Assembly (NCBI GenBank): GCA_944322855.1
Contig: CALUQG010000005.1
Span: 62,001 to 126,000, forward strand
From: Candidatus Gastranaerophilales bacterium
Lineage (GTDB): Bacteria; Cyanobacteriota; Vampirovibrionia; Gastranaerophilales; Gastranaerophilaceae
DNA length: 64,000 nucleotides
Direction of reading: 5' to 3'
Shown here: positions 17,877-26,360 of the stretch, piece by piece
How the letters are laid out: every line of letters begins with the position of its first letter
How positions within the stretch are numbered: the first letter of the stretch is position 1
Notes under the pieces: generated by a model
The model's database searches: none
Told to the model about the DNA's origin: nothing
Seen by the model: the letters and a program-made list of their open reading frames with translations, nothing else
Position numbers and translations under genes: made by a program

Positions 17877-19286
17877 GTGAAGATTTTAAATTTTGGAATT
17901 AATTTCGTAAATACAATAAGTAACAAGACTTGTTCTTTCGGTGCAAAAGTTCATAATGACAAACTGGAACGTTCTCCAGAAAATGACAAGTTTGTTAGAA
18001 CATCAGCAAACTCTATTAATTTGAGCAAGAAAAAGCTTTCTCTTGCTGACATGGAAATAGCTGCTTCTAATTTAAAAGATATAAAAGATGAAAAGCTTTT
18101 AAATGATGAATTGCTTTATTTCTTAGAGCCCAAAATTGATGCTAAAGGCAAAGCAACTTTTACACCGAGTCAGGCACTTGTCATTGATGCAGCTCACAGA
18201 AAAATAGAATATTTTAAAAAGTTATCAAAAGAGCTCCATTCAACTGCTAAAAAATACGGTGATGATTGTGCAGATCAAATGAGAGATGTTTTTGGGGGAA
18301 ATAAAGGACTTGGGCAATACATTGTATATAGGGTAAAAGACTCTGAATCAATTTACAACAAACTTATTAAAGAATATAAGGATAACAAAGTTAACGGTGA
18401 AATGCTTGACATTCTATCTCAAAAATTTTGCCGTATGCACGTTGATGATCTGGACAAAGATGACAAAGAAATTTTAAAGATTGCCGTTAAACAAGGTGAA
18501 ATTAAATTTGAACCCAAAGATTACAGAAAAGTAGCAGATATACTCAAAAGCACAAAAAAAGACTATGTCGAATCTGTTAATTACATAAAGGATCTCGTAG
18601 GGACAAGATTGGTATTGCCTGAAGGCAGTGAAAAAGAATTAAAACTTGTTGAAAAATATATTACAAAAGCAATTCAAAATGGAGATTTGCAAATCACTCG
18701 TGTAAGTAATTATCATGCAAATCACATACTTCCTTATATACAGCATGACACAGCAAAATACTGGAAACAGCTGGTTCCAGGATTAAAAGTTGTAGAAACA
18801 AGTGAAGTTAGGAAAAAGAATGGATATACAACAACTCAGATGAATATTGTACATAATATTCCAACTAAAAATGGTGTAAAAGAAATTCTCGGCGAATTTC
18901 AGATTAGAACACAAGAGTTGAACTATATTGGAAATGTTGAGCACATTATATATGATATATTGCAGAATAAAAACATAAGCAAAAATATTCCTGAATTAAA
19001 AGAGTACTACGACAAAATTGGAATTGAAAAAGCTGTTAAAGAAGTCTTTAACGACAAAAAGAAGGAACAAGCATATTTCAATTATGAAAAAGCAATGTAC
19101 TACTGGGTAAGGAATAATGAGACACAAACTGATGCAAACCGCAGATATCCAAAACCGAGACTTTATGAATATGGCTTGGACGATTACTGGAATCTTTTGA
19201 GTTTTGATTCTCTTCAGCGTATTAGTAAGCGTGCATCAGAAATTCAAAAAAAATATGAAAAAACTAATAAATTGGAGAAAAAATGA
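17877..19286 (+). CDS. Divergent RelA/SpoT-type (p)ppGpp synthetase-fold protein
   Basis: 469 residues. Residues about 150-360 carry the RelA/SpoT synthetase signature in order: YRVKDSESIYNKL (151-163), IKDLVGTRLVLP (237-248), NGYTTTQMNIV (315-325, where the usual GY-x-S-x-H has Gln for His), EFQIRTQELNY (340-350) and NVEHIIYDIL (353-362). There is no HD hydrolase, TGS or ACT domain, so it is not the housekeeping Rel. About 150 unknown residues precede and 100 follow the fold. The N-terminus has CSFGAK but no signal peptide. GTG start with GGAAG 6 bp upstream. The next gene overlaps by 4 bp, which suggests a functional pair. Activity is not proven; a toxic small alarmone synthetase, an effector or a stress sensor are all possible. 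Confidence 0.72.
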   Translation: MKILNFGINFVNTISNKTCSFGAKVHNDKLERSPENDKFVRTSANSINLSKKKLSLADMEIAASNLKDIKDEKLLNDELLYFLEPKIDAKGKATFTPSQALVIDAAHRKIEYFKKLSKELHSTAKKYGDDCADQMRDVFGGNKGLGQYIVYRVKDSESIYNKLIKEYKDNKVNGEMLDILSQKFCRMHVDDLDKDDKEILKIAVKQGEIKFEPKDYRKVADILKSTKKDYVESVNYIKDLVGTRLVLPEGSEKELKLVEKYITKAIQNGDLQITRVSNYHANHILPYIQHDTAKYWKQLVPGLKVVETSEVRKKNGYTTTQMNIVHNIPTKNGVKEILGEFQIRTQELNYIGNVEHIIYDILQNKNISKNIPELKEYYDKIGIEKAVKEVFNDKKKEQAYFNYEKAMYYWVRNNETQTDANRRYPKPRLYEYGLDDYWNLLSFDSLQRISKRASEIQKKYEKTNKLEKK

Positions 19287-19702
19287 TGAAAGTTCTTTAT
19301 GACAACACAAAAGGGCCTTCCCGAGTTTCTTGTAAAATGGCATTACCTAAAAAAAATGCAGCGGATAAATTTGATGCTGCTGTTAAAGAAATTTTGTTAA
19401 AGTTTCAAAAAACTAATGAGGTAGGTAGACTTGAAAATCCGATAGTTGTTACAATTTTAAAGCCATTTAAAGATTCTTTGATTTCAGAAGCAAAATTAAA
19501 AATCGAAAGCCCCAAAGTAAAAACTGATTTTCGTTCCAGAGTATTGTCAATGATTGCAGAGTCGGAAGAATTAAGCGGCGGTACGTCTGTTGTCGTTGCA
19601 AACGGAAATAAATTTGCTATTGAATCTACTTTGAAAAATCCAACAATGGCAGAAGTTTTTAGAAAATTTATAAAAGAAGCGGAAAAAGACTTTACTCCGT
19701 AA
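19283..19702 (+). CDS. Unknown small protein coupled to the RelA/SpoT-like gene
   Basis: 139 residues, basic, mixed alpha/beta, no signal peptide or membrane span. I recognise no family. Its ATG overlaps the stop of the synthetase-like gene (ATGA) and GGAG lies 5 bp upstream, so the two are translationally coupled. Conserved-looking stretches are IVVTILKPFKDSLISEAK and VVVANGNKFAIEST. Candidates for its role are antitoxin, immunity protein, chaperone or simple operon partner; nothing in the sequence decides between them. Confidence 0.65.
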   Translation: MMKVLYDNTKGPSRVSCKMALPKKNAADKFDAAVKEILLKFQKTNEVGRLENPIVVTILKPFKDSLISEAKLKIESPKVKTDFRSRVLSMIAESEELSGGTSVVVANGNKFAIESTLKNPTMAEVFRKFIKEAEKDFTP

Positions 19703-19840
19703 TTTCTTATTTCTACATATGTAACAAAGTACTGGACAAATATTTATTTTTATGTAAATATGAGTTGTACCATGTACAATTTTGTAAAAGTAAGGTTGTA
19801 TAAATGAGAATTAGAAAGTATCAAAAACGACAATTTTACA

Positions 19841-19951
19841 CTAACTAGAAGTCTTTGCAAAATTTTGAAAAGATTGCGCCTCTGGCTGCATGAGCATAGC
19901 ACGGAATTTGTGAAGTCTTCTGAAAAATTCGGGAGGCTTTTTTGCACTCAT
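19841..19951 (-). CDS. Possible 36-residue basic peptide
   Basis: A short minus-strand frame beginning M-S-A-K-K-P-P-E-F-F-R-R-L and ending F-A-K-T-S-S. The composition (Lys/Arg-rich start, amphipathic middle) looks more protein-like than the overlapping 65-codon frame at 19750-19947. There is no clear Shine-Dalgarno, and the region could instead hold a small RNA. It lies in the 460-bp gap between two accessory genes, where nothing else is coding. Confidence 0.3.
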   Translation of the reverse strand: MSAKKPPEFFRRLHKFRAMLMQPEAQSFQNFAKTSS

Positions 19952-20051
19952 ATTTTTCAAATTTTGTTAAAAAATATAAAAAAATAATTTTTATTTAGCA
20001 CAACAATCCATTTACCAACATTAAAATAATAAAACTCAAGGAGAAAATTAA

Positions 20052-20132
20052 ATGTATAATAATCGACGATACACACAATCAAGAGCAAATTCTCAAATTG
20101 TATTAGTTATGAACTTGGTTTGGGGTCTATAG
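20052..20132 (+). CDS. Possible 26-residue leader peptide
   Basis: ATG 20052 has a strong AAGGAG 9 bp upstream. The frame starts M-Y-N-N-R-R-Y-T-Q-S-R and ends I-V-L-V-M-N-L-V-W-G-L with TAG at 20130. The basic start and hydrophobic end suggest a leader or membrane-inserting micropeptide. Its stop lies inside a hairpin, and the large membrane protein starts 32 bp later, which is the arrangement expected for a translation- or attenuation-type leader. Confidence 0.45.
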   Translation: MYNNRRYTQSRANSQIVLVMNLVWGL

Positions 20133-20145
20133 TACGCTATACCCC
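20122..20145 (+). promoter_or_regulatory. Hairpin between leader ORF and membrane protein gene
   Basis: GGGGT, a bulged C, TATAG, a short loop, CTATA and CCCC pair into a 9-bp stem with one bulge. No T-run follows, so it is not a plain terminator. It overlaps the last codons of the 26-residue ORF and precedes the AAGGA site of the next gene by 8 bp, and so could mask or expose translation. Confidence 0.45.
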
Positions 20146-20164
20146 GTGTGTAAAGGATTTTTAA

Positions 20165-21625
20165 ATGTTAATTAATAAAATTACTTCAACTTTTGGCGAT
20201 CACTCTAATTTACTTCCCCTATTTACAAAGGATGTAGTTAACAGCACCGGTATGACAGCTTTTTCTTACGATGCCGGTGGTAAAATTGAAGCAAAAGACA
20301 GATTTATTGATGAGTTTGGAACACAGGCTATATGGATGGGCGGTTTGCCATTTTTTAAATGGGCAATTGATAATTCAGTTTACAAATTTGCCAAAATTGA
20401 TCCTGGAGTTGATGTAAGACTATTAAAAGACAAAGAACAGCTTTCTGTTGCAATGGAATATGCCAAAAATATTAAAGACAAAAAGCATATTTTAGAGTCT
20501 TTGGAAAATGCAGCAGTTCATACATCTAAAGCTAAAGGTTTATTTCTTGGCAAGTTTGCTGCAGCAACAGCACTTACACTTGCATCATTTTTTACTTTGG
20601 TTAAAGTTAAGCAGCATCTAACAAGAAAAGAAATTGAAAGACAGTTCTGGGAAAAGAAATCCCAGCAGCAGTTCTATAATGATAATTTAGCTAAAAGTCC
20701 GGCATTTAAAGCATTTTCACTTGAAAATAATGATTTAAAAGCAGAAAAAGTACAGGTGTCAAAACATCCTTCTTTCAAAGGTGTTGCAAGTACTTTGTCT
20801 GCAACAATGTTTGATCCTGTTAAGAACTTATTTGTTGTAGATATTGGTATTTCAGGTGAAAGACTTGCTAACTCCAGAACAAAAACCGAGTTTGCGGAAA
20901 CTGCTATAAAAGAAGGAAGTTTATTATTCTTCCTGTACGTTGCAGGTTCATATATACAAAATGGTATCGAAAAAATAAGTGAGTATTTCGGAAAACCAAT
21001 TGGGCTTCATGCTGAGGTTATTGCTTCTGAAAGATTAAAAAAGGCTATTAATACTAAAAATACTACCAAAGATGGCAATGTGGTAAGTAAGCTTGATGAA
21101 TCTATTAAGAAATTTAATGAAATATATGAAAGTAATAAGCAATTTATTAAAGATAAAAACGGTAAACTTACAGATAAATTTATCATGAAGTCAGGTTTTT
21201 ATGATTATGTTTACAATACATCAGATGATATCGTACTCGATATGGCCAAGAAATCGGGTGTTCTTAAAAACATAATTGAAGGCTCTGCATGGCAGAAATT
21301 TATTGGTAAAGGTAAAAATACAAGACTTCTTGATCCTCATCAATATATAAACCATAAAGACTTAAAGAATTTTGCAGATAATTTAGATAAATTATCAAAA
21401 GCTACAGCAAACAAAAATGTTGAAAAATTCCTCAAACAGTGCAGAAATTTAAAAATAGCATCTGTTGCTGCGAATATGGGTATTTCATGCCTGTTCCTCG
21501 GTTTGATTGTTCCTTATTCTATGATGAAATACAGAGAAAAACATCAAAACGGCAAAAAAGAATTTCATGTTCAATCTGAAATTGAAAAACAGCTCGAAAA
21601 AAGCTTTAAAGGCAGAATAGCATAA
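20165..21625 (+). CDS. Unknown membrane protein with F-K-G motifs
   Basis: 486 residues. Hydrophobic segments at about 125-147 (GLFLGKFAAATALTLASFFTL), 250-268 (SLLFFLYVAGSYI) and 431-455 (ASVAANMGISCLFLGLIV) suggest two or three membrane spans. No signal peptide is evident. The motif PSFKG occurs at 202-206 and again as SFKG at 480-483, six residues from the end after a Lys/Glu-rich tail. I recognise no family. AAGGA lies 8 bp before the ATG. It lies downstream of the leader ORF and the RelA/SpoT-like pair, on the same strand. Confidence 0.6.
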   Translation: MLINKITSTFGDHSNLLPLFTKDVVNSTGMTAFSYDAGGKIEAKDRFIDEFGTQAIWMGGLPFFKWAIDNSVYKFAKIDPGVDVRLLKDKEQLSVAMEYAKNIKDKKHILESLENAAVHTSKAKGLFLGKFAAATALTLASFFTLVKVKQHLTRKEIERQFWEKKSQQQFYNDNLAKSPAFKAFSLENNDLKAEKVQVSKHPSFKGVASTLSATMFDPVKNLFVVDIGISGERLANSRTKTEFAETAIKEGSLLFFLYVAGSYIQNGIEKISEYFGKPIGLHAEVIASERLKKAINTKNTTKDGNVVSKLDESIKKFNEIYESNKQFIKDKNGKLTDKFIMKSGFYDYVYNTSDDIVLDMAKKSGVLKNIIEGSAWQKFIGKGKNTRLLDPHQYINHKDLKNFADNLDKLSKATANKNVEKFLKQCRNLKIASVAANMGISCLFLGLIVPYSMMKYREKHQNGKKEFHVQSEIEKQLEKSFKGRIA

Positions 21626-21658
21626 GATAATTTATATTTTATTTTATTTTAATTTATT

Positions 21659-22639
21659 TTAAGCAATGGGTTTGTATGCCTGAGGATAGTAGTAGTCTTC
21701 TTTGAAACCCAGTCTTCTGTACATTTTTAATGCAGGATAATTATCTGTTTCTGTACTAGCATTTACTTCTGAGAGTGCACCTGCGTATCTTGACATTAGC
21801 TTTTTCATAGTTGTATGCAGAAGCGATAAGCCCAAACCTTTTGAACAGTGTTCTTTTTCCATACCAATAAGCGGAATATTAGCAATTTTACCTGCCGTAA
21901 TATTTGCAAAACAAATTCCAACCGGCTTTTTTTGATATAACAGTACACTTGTCGCATCAGGCAAAAACTTGCCGTATACGCTGGTAGTCAATTTATTTAA
22001 TATATCAATACAGCCTTCCTCAGAAGAAAATCTCGGATCAAACAGAGCATCAGAAGTGTCTTTAAATGATGTATTAATTACTTTAACAATGTCATTGTAA
22101 TATTTTGCATCCCAGCTTACAATTTTATAGCCTTCAGGAAAAGGCAGCGGTTTAAATTTGTTGAATATTTCCTTTGAAATTTCATTGTTGAAATAAAATC
22201 TGTCAACTGAAAGTCCTATTAACTTGAAGCCATAATTTGTTATTTCCGGTGTAAATTCTTCCTGTGAACCCAACATTGGATATGTAACGACTTTATTTTT
22301 AATAATTTCACTATTTATTTCCAAAAATTTTTCTAGAAGCATTTTCCTTTTTGCATTGAGGTTTTCACTACCTATACAATGAATAATATTTAATTCAAGT
22401 GCTTCGCTAATTTCTGTTGTGTAAACCATAAATGCAGTAGGAATAGCTTCTTCAAACAGTATCAGGCAATCAATTAAACCATGATTAATACTGTTCGTAA
22501 AATCATCATATTCTAAAGGTTCAAGCTCAAACTTATATTCTGAAAAAGCTTTTGATTTAAAGTCATTGTATACACCTTTAAAAATATTTTTATGTTCATC
22601 CGTATATTTTTGTACTTGATATTGTAATGTTTGGGTCAT
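21659..22639 (-). CDS. GNAT-family N-acetyltransferase (tandem domain)
   Basis: 326 residues. The C-terminal half is a standard GNAT fold with the acetyl-CoA loop IGMEKEHCSKGLGLSLLHTTM and the ending EVNASTETDNYPALKMYRRLGF. The N-terminal half (MVYTTEISEALELNIIHCIG) looks like a degenerate second GNAT unit. The substrate is unknown. Its ATG overlaps the ribBA stop by one base (TAATG) with AGGA upstream, so it is translationally coupled to riboflavin synthesis genes, yet no step of that pathway needs an acetyltransferase. Confidence 0.85.
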   Translation of the reverse strand: MTQTLQYQVQKYTDEHKNIFKGVYNDFKSKAFSEYKFELEPLEYDDFTNSINHGLIDCLILFEEAIPTAFMVYTTEISEALELNIIHCIGSENLNAKRKMLLEKFLEINSEIIKNKVVTYPMLGSQEEFTPEITNYGFKLIGLSVDRFYFNNEISKEIFNKFKPLPFPEGYKIVSWDAKYYNDIVKVINTSFKDTSDALFDPRFSSEEGCIDILNKLTTSVYGKFLPDATSVLLYQKKPVGICFANITAGKIANIPLIGMEKEHCSKGLGLSLLHTTMKKLMSRYAGALSEVNASTETDNYPALKMYRRLGFKEDYYYPQAYKPIA

Positions 22640-23931
22640 TATTCCTGCTCCAGTTTTGCTTTGTCAATATCAACATCGAGTAAGTGATGCATTTTATTTG
22701 CTTTTGTACAAAGATATTTATAATTATACTTTGTACATTCCGAGTCAACATGTACTCTTTCCAAAATTTCCAGACCATAGCCTTCAAGCCCGACAATTTT
22801 TTGAGGGTTATTAGTAATTAATTTGAATTTTTTGAATCCTAAATCGAGTAAAATCTGAGCACCGTCACCATAATCTCTTAAATCGGAGTTAAAGCCAAGA
22901 GAAAGATTTGCTTGAATAGTATCTTCACCTTTATCTTGAAGTGCGTATGCCTTAATTTTGTTAACTATACCGATTCCTCGTCCTTCATGGTTCATAAGAT
23001 AGACAACAGCACCTTTACCGTATTCATTTATCATTTTCATTGAGTTTTGAAGCTGGCTGTTGCAATCGCATCTGAGACTGTGAAAAGTGTCACCGGTAAG
23101 ACAGATGCTGTGCATTCTTACAAGAGGAATTTTGTCTGATCCATCATCTTTTAAAAGAGCAACATGTTCTTGTCCGGTTAATGCATGCCTGTATCCGAGC
23201 AGTTTGAATGTACCAAAAGCCGTTGGTAAATTGACTTCAGCTTCTCTTATCATCAACTTTTCGTTTTTTAACCTGTAAGATATAAGCTGAGCTACAGTAA
23301 TAAACTTCATTTTATGTTTGTCGGCAAATTTTCTTAAATCGTCTCTTCTTGCCATTGTTCCGTCGTGGTTAACAATCTCGCAGCAAACAGCAGCATCATT
23401 TAAGCCGGCTAATCTGCATAAATCAACAGAAGCTTCAGTATGTCCGACTCTTTCTAAGACTCCTCCTTCTTTAGCAATGAGAGGGAATATGTGACCCGGC
23501 TGTCTCAAGTCTGACGGAGTAGTTTTGCTGTCAGCTATTAGCTTAAGTGTGATAGATCTGTCAACGGCAGAGACACCTGTAGTTACACCATATTTGGGAT
23601 CTGCATCCACACTTTGTGTAAAAGCAGTGCCTTTTACATCAGTGTTGTTTTTAACCATATAATCAAGCCCAAGCTGTCTTGCTCTTGAAACACTGATAGG
23701 TGCACAGAGAACTCCTTTTGCCTCTGATATCATGAAATTGACATTCTCAGGTGTTGCAAATTCAGCTGCGCATATGAGGTCACCTTCATTTTCTCTGCAT
23801 TCATCATCAGCAACAATCACCATACCGCCGTTTTTGATTGTTTCTATAGCATCTTCGATAGAATCAAAATAGCAAGAGTCAGATTGCGTTTTATCTTTAA
23901 ATGAATTTTTTATGGTTTCCAGTAATGACAT
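22639..23931 (-). CDS. ribBA: Bifunctional DHBP synthase / GTP cyclohydrolase II
   Basis: 430 residues with both enzymes fused. The N-terminal RibB half has DDECRENEGDLICAAEFATPE, GHTEASVDLCRLAGL and the following CEI motif; the C-terminal RibA half has the zinc Cys region TGDTFHSLRCDCNSQLQ, NHEGRGIGIVNKIKAY and RDYGDGAQIL. It makes both precursors of riboflavin, from ribulose 5-phosphate and GTP. It overlaps ribE by one base. ribD and ribH are not in the window and there is no FMN riboswitch upstream, so regulation differs from the Bacillus operon. Confidence 0.96.
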   Translation of the reverse strand: MSLLETIKNSFKDKTQSDSCYFDSIEDAIETIKNGGMVIVADDECRENEGDLICAAEFATPENVNFMISEAKGVLCAPISVSRARQLGLDYMVKNNTDVKGTAFTQSVDADPKYGVTTGVSAVDRSITLKLIADSKTTPSDLRQPGHIFPLIAKEGGVLERVGHTEASVDLCRLAGLNDAAVCCEIVNHDGTMARRDDLRKFADKHKMKFITVAQLISYRLKNEKLMIREAEVNLPTAFGTFKLLGYRHALTGQEHVALLKDDGSDKIPLVRMHSICLTGDTFHSLRCDCNSQLQNSMKMINEYGKGAVVYLMNHEGRGIGIVNKIKAYALQDKGEDTIQANLSLGFNSDLRDYGDGAQILLDLGFKKFKLITNNPQKIVGLEGYGLEILERVHVDSECTKYNYKYLCTKANKMHHLLDVDIDKAKLEQE

Positions 23932-24572
23932 TAAATAAATCCGTTTCTTTCTAATAGCTCTATGTTGATATTGCTATTATTATGGTTCGATGATAAATAT
24001 TTTTCAATATATTTCCCGAGAATATCTGTTTCAATGTTGACATTATCACCAATTTTTAAGAATTTTAAGTTTGTAGATTCAAAAGTGATAGGTATTATCG
24101 CAGTTGAAAATGTATTATTGTCTATATTTGCTATAGTTAAACTTATACCGTTTACCGTAATAGAGCCTTTTTTTACAATTTGGTTTTTGTATTTGCTGTC
24201 TATTTCAAAAGAAAATTCGAATGCATCGCCAATACTTTTTATATTTTTTACTACTGCGGTTGTATCAATATGGCCGCTGACTATATGACCGTCTAAACGG
24301 TCTCCGACTCTGAGCGTACGCTCAAGATTGACTATAGTTCCTGCTTTATAGGTGAGAAAATTCGTTACGTTAAGCGTCTCACGTGAAGCAAAAACAGTAA
24401 AAGAGCTGTTATTTATTTCAATGACTGTTTGGCAGGCTCCATTAATTGCTACACTGTCGCCAATTTTTAAGTTTTCGAGGACTTTATTGGCTTTAACAGT
24501 TAAATACAAGGCTTCTGAGGCCATTTTTATATTAGCGATTTCGCCTGTTTCTTCAATTAATCCGGTAAACAT
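23931..24572 (-). CDS. ribE: Riboflavin synthase alpha chain
   Basis: 213 residues with the internal duplication of the trimeric enzyme: MFTGLIEETGEI and the matching GHIVSGHIDTTA start of the second barrel, with GDSVAINGACQTV and KGSITVNGISLTIA as the paired substrate loops. It dismutates two lumazine molecules to riboflavin. First gene of a three-gene unit. No Shine-Dalgarno precedes the ATG, and the -10-like TATGCT or TAAATT boxes lie within 15 bp of it, so the message may be leaderless or nearly so. Confidence 0.94.
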   Translation of the reverse strand: MFTGLIEETGEIANIKMASEALYLTVKANKVLENLKIGDSVAINGACQTVIEINNSSFTVFASRETLNVTNFLTYKAGTIVNLERTLRVGDRLDGHIVSGHIDTTAVVKNIKSIGDAFEFSFEIDSKYKNQIVKKGSITVNGISLTIANIDNNTFSTAIIPITFESTNLKFLKIGDNVNIETDILGKYIEKYLSSNHNNSNINIELLERNGFI

Positions 24573-24634
24573 ATGTATAATTTAGCATAAAAATACGCTT
24601 TATGGTATTCTAAATAATGCATAGAGGGGTTGGT

Positions 24635-25603
24635 ATGCTAAAAGATATACTTGAAAAGAAAAAGTGTTTTAAACTAGTCTGCGGTGCAGGTAATGAAGAT
24701 GCAGACGAGGTTGAAAAGCTGGTCTATTTATACTCTATGGCCGGCTGTAATTTCTTTGATTTGTGTGCAAAGCCTGAAATAGTTGCTGCAGCAAAAAACG
24801 GATTAAAAAGAGCCGGAATATTCAATGATAGATATCTGTGCGTTAGCGTCGGTATAAAAGGCGATCCACATGTAAGCAAGGCCGATATTAATCCGGATAA
24901 ATGCAAACAATGCTCTTTATGCAATGATATATGTTTACAAAATGCCATATTTCACGACAATAACGGCTATACTGTCAACAGTAAAAGGTGTATAGGCTGC
25001 GCAAGATGTCTCAAAGTATGCAAGAATGACGCTATAGCGATTACCAGTGAATACAAAAATCTAAATGAAGTATTACCGCCAATTGTTGAAATGGGCATTG
25101 ACTGCATTGAATTACACGCTCTTGGTGAAAATGAGCTCGAAGTTGACGAAAAGTGGACTGATATTAATAATTCTTTTGACGGTATTCTTAGTATTTGTAT
25201 TGACCGTTCAAAGCTAGGAAATGAGGCTTTGTTGAAACGTGTGAACAGGATGTTGTCTTGCAGAAAACCGTATTCAACCATAATTCAGGCTGACGGAGCA
25301 CCAATGTCCGGTGCTGACGACGATTTTAAAACCACTCTGCAGACGGTAGCAACTGCCGAGATATTTCAAAATGCAAATTTACCTGTATATATTCTATTGT
25401 CAGGAGGAACAAACTCCAAATCAACCGAATTGGCTAAAATATGCGGTATAAATCCTAATGGTGTTGCAATCGGTTCATATGCCAGAAAAATTGTAAGAAG
25501 TTACATAATGAAAGAAGATTTTTTTGATAACCCAAATAGTATTTCTGCTGCACTAAAATTAGCTCAAGATCTTGTAAACAAGTCACTGGAGCACATGGGA
25601 TAA
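24635..25603 (+). CDS. ldpA: LdpA-like double [4Fe-4S] protein
   Basis: 322 residues from ATG 24635, which has GAGGGG 5 bp upstream; an in-frame ATG at 24617 precedes that site and is unlikely. The N-terminal part (CFKLVCGAGNEDADEV, YSMAGCNFFDLCAKPEIVAA) and the phrase VSVGIKGDPHVSKADINPDKC match cyanobacterial LdpA. Two CxxCxxCxxxC clusters follow (CKQCSLCNDIC and CIGCARCLKVC), then a TIM-barrel-like C-terminal part. In Synechococcus LdpA senses redox state and tunes circadian period; this organism shows no photosynthesis or clock genes here. It is one base from the HAD gene and heads a glycan-type cluster. The homology is from remembered sequence pattern, not a search. Confidence 0.75.
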   Translation: MLKDILEKKKCFKLVCGAGNEDADEVEKLVYLYSMAGCNFFDLCAKPEIVAAAKNGLKRAGIFNDRYLCVSVGIKGDPHVSKADINPDKCKQCSLCNDICLQNAIFHDNNGYTVNSKRCIGCARCLKVCKNDAIAITSEYKNLNEVLPPIVEMGIDCIELHALGENELEVDEKWTDINNSFDGILSICIDRSKLGNEALLKRVNRMLSCRKPYSTIIQADGAPMSGADDDFKTTLQTVATAEIFQNANLPVYILLSGGTNSKSTELAKICGINPNGVAIGSYARKIVRSYIMKEDFFDNPNSISAALKLAQDLVNKSLEHMG

Positions 25604-25604
25604 A

Positions 25605-26360
25605 ATGCTTTCAATTTATTGCGAAAATAATGTTGTTGAAAATATTGATACTGTTCTTTTGGATAAAGACGGTACATTTATTGATGCACACATATATTGG
25701 GGTGAAATTATTAAAAGAAGGGCATCTAAACTGATCGACTTTTACAAAATTAGCAATATACTCTTTGACAAAATATGTCTAGCTATGGGTTATGATGTAA
25801 AAATAAACAAACTTATAGAAAGTGGACCGATTGCACTTTTACCGAGAAATGATGTTATTTTGATATTACAAAATTTCTTTAAAGATATCTCAATTACAAC
25901 TGAATATGAAGATATAAGTGCTATTTTTGATACTGTCAACAAAGAATTTTTGCCATATATAAATGATTATGTTAAATTAATTGATGGCTCTGTTTCTTTA
26001 CTTTCTAATTTAAAAAATGCTGGCGCCAAAATAGCTGTTGTGACTTCTGATAGTTATGACAATACATTAAATATCCTTGAATTTCTTGATATAAAAAAGC
26101 ACTTTGACCTGATAATCGGAAAAGATAGCTGTGCTAACCCTAAAAGAAGTGGTAAACCTGCAATACTGGCAATGAGTAAGTTATGTTCATTACCAGAAAA
26201 TACAATATGTATCGGTGATGCAAAGATGGATGCAGATATGGCTCAAAATGCAAATTTAAAAGCTTCAATTCTGGTTGCCACAGGACAAACTTCTTTTAAT
26301 ACTTTGAGAAAATATTCTGATTTTGCAGTAAAATCATTATTGGAGTTGAAAATCAAATGA
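25605..26360 (+). CDS. HAD-superfamily phosphatase
   Basis: 251 residues. HAD motif I is LLDKDGTFID (Asp20 nucleophile, Asp22 general acid), motif II VVTSDSYDN, the conserved Lys in KRSGKPAIL and motif IV CIGDAKMDADMA. A helical cap lies between residues 30 and 125, as in phosphoglycolate-phosphatase-like enzymes. It starts one base after ldpA and overlaps the aldolase by 4 bp, so a phosphorylated intermediate of the cluster is the probable substrate. Confidence 0.82.
   Translation: MLSIYCENNVVENIDTVLLDKDGTFIDAHIYWGEIIKRRASKLIDFYKISNILFDKICLAMGYDVKINKLIESGPIALLPRNDVILILQNFFKDISITTEYEDISAIFDTVNKEFLPYINDYVKLIDGSVSLLSNLKNAGAKIAVVTSDSYDNTLNILEFLDIKKHFDLIIGKDSCANPKRSGKPAILAMSKLCSLPENTICIGDAKMDADMAQNANLKASILVATGQTSFNTLRKYSDFAVKSLLELKIK

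Noticed and set aside
19750-19947. 65-codon minus-strand frame
   Set aside because: Cys/Leu-rich with no ribosome site. The overlapping 36-codon frame is a little more protein-like, and neither is strong.
24573-24634. FMN riboswitch upstream of ribE
   Set aside because: The gap is far too short, and no RFN-type conserved segments are seen on the minus strand.
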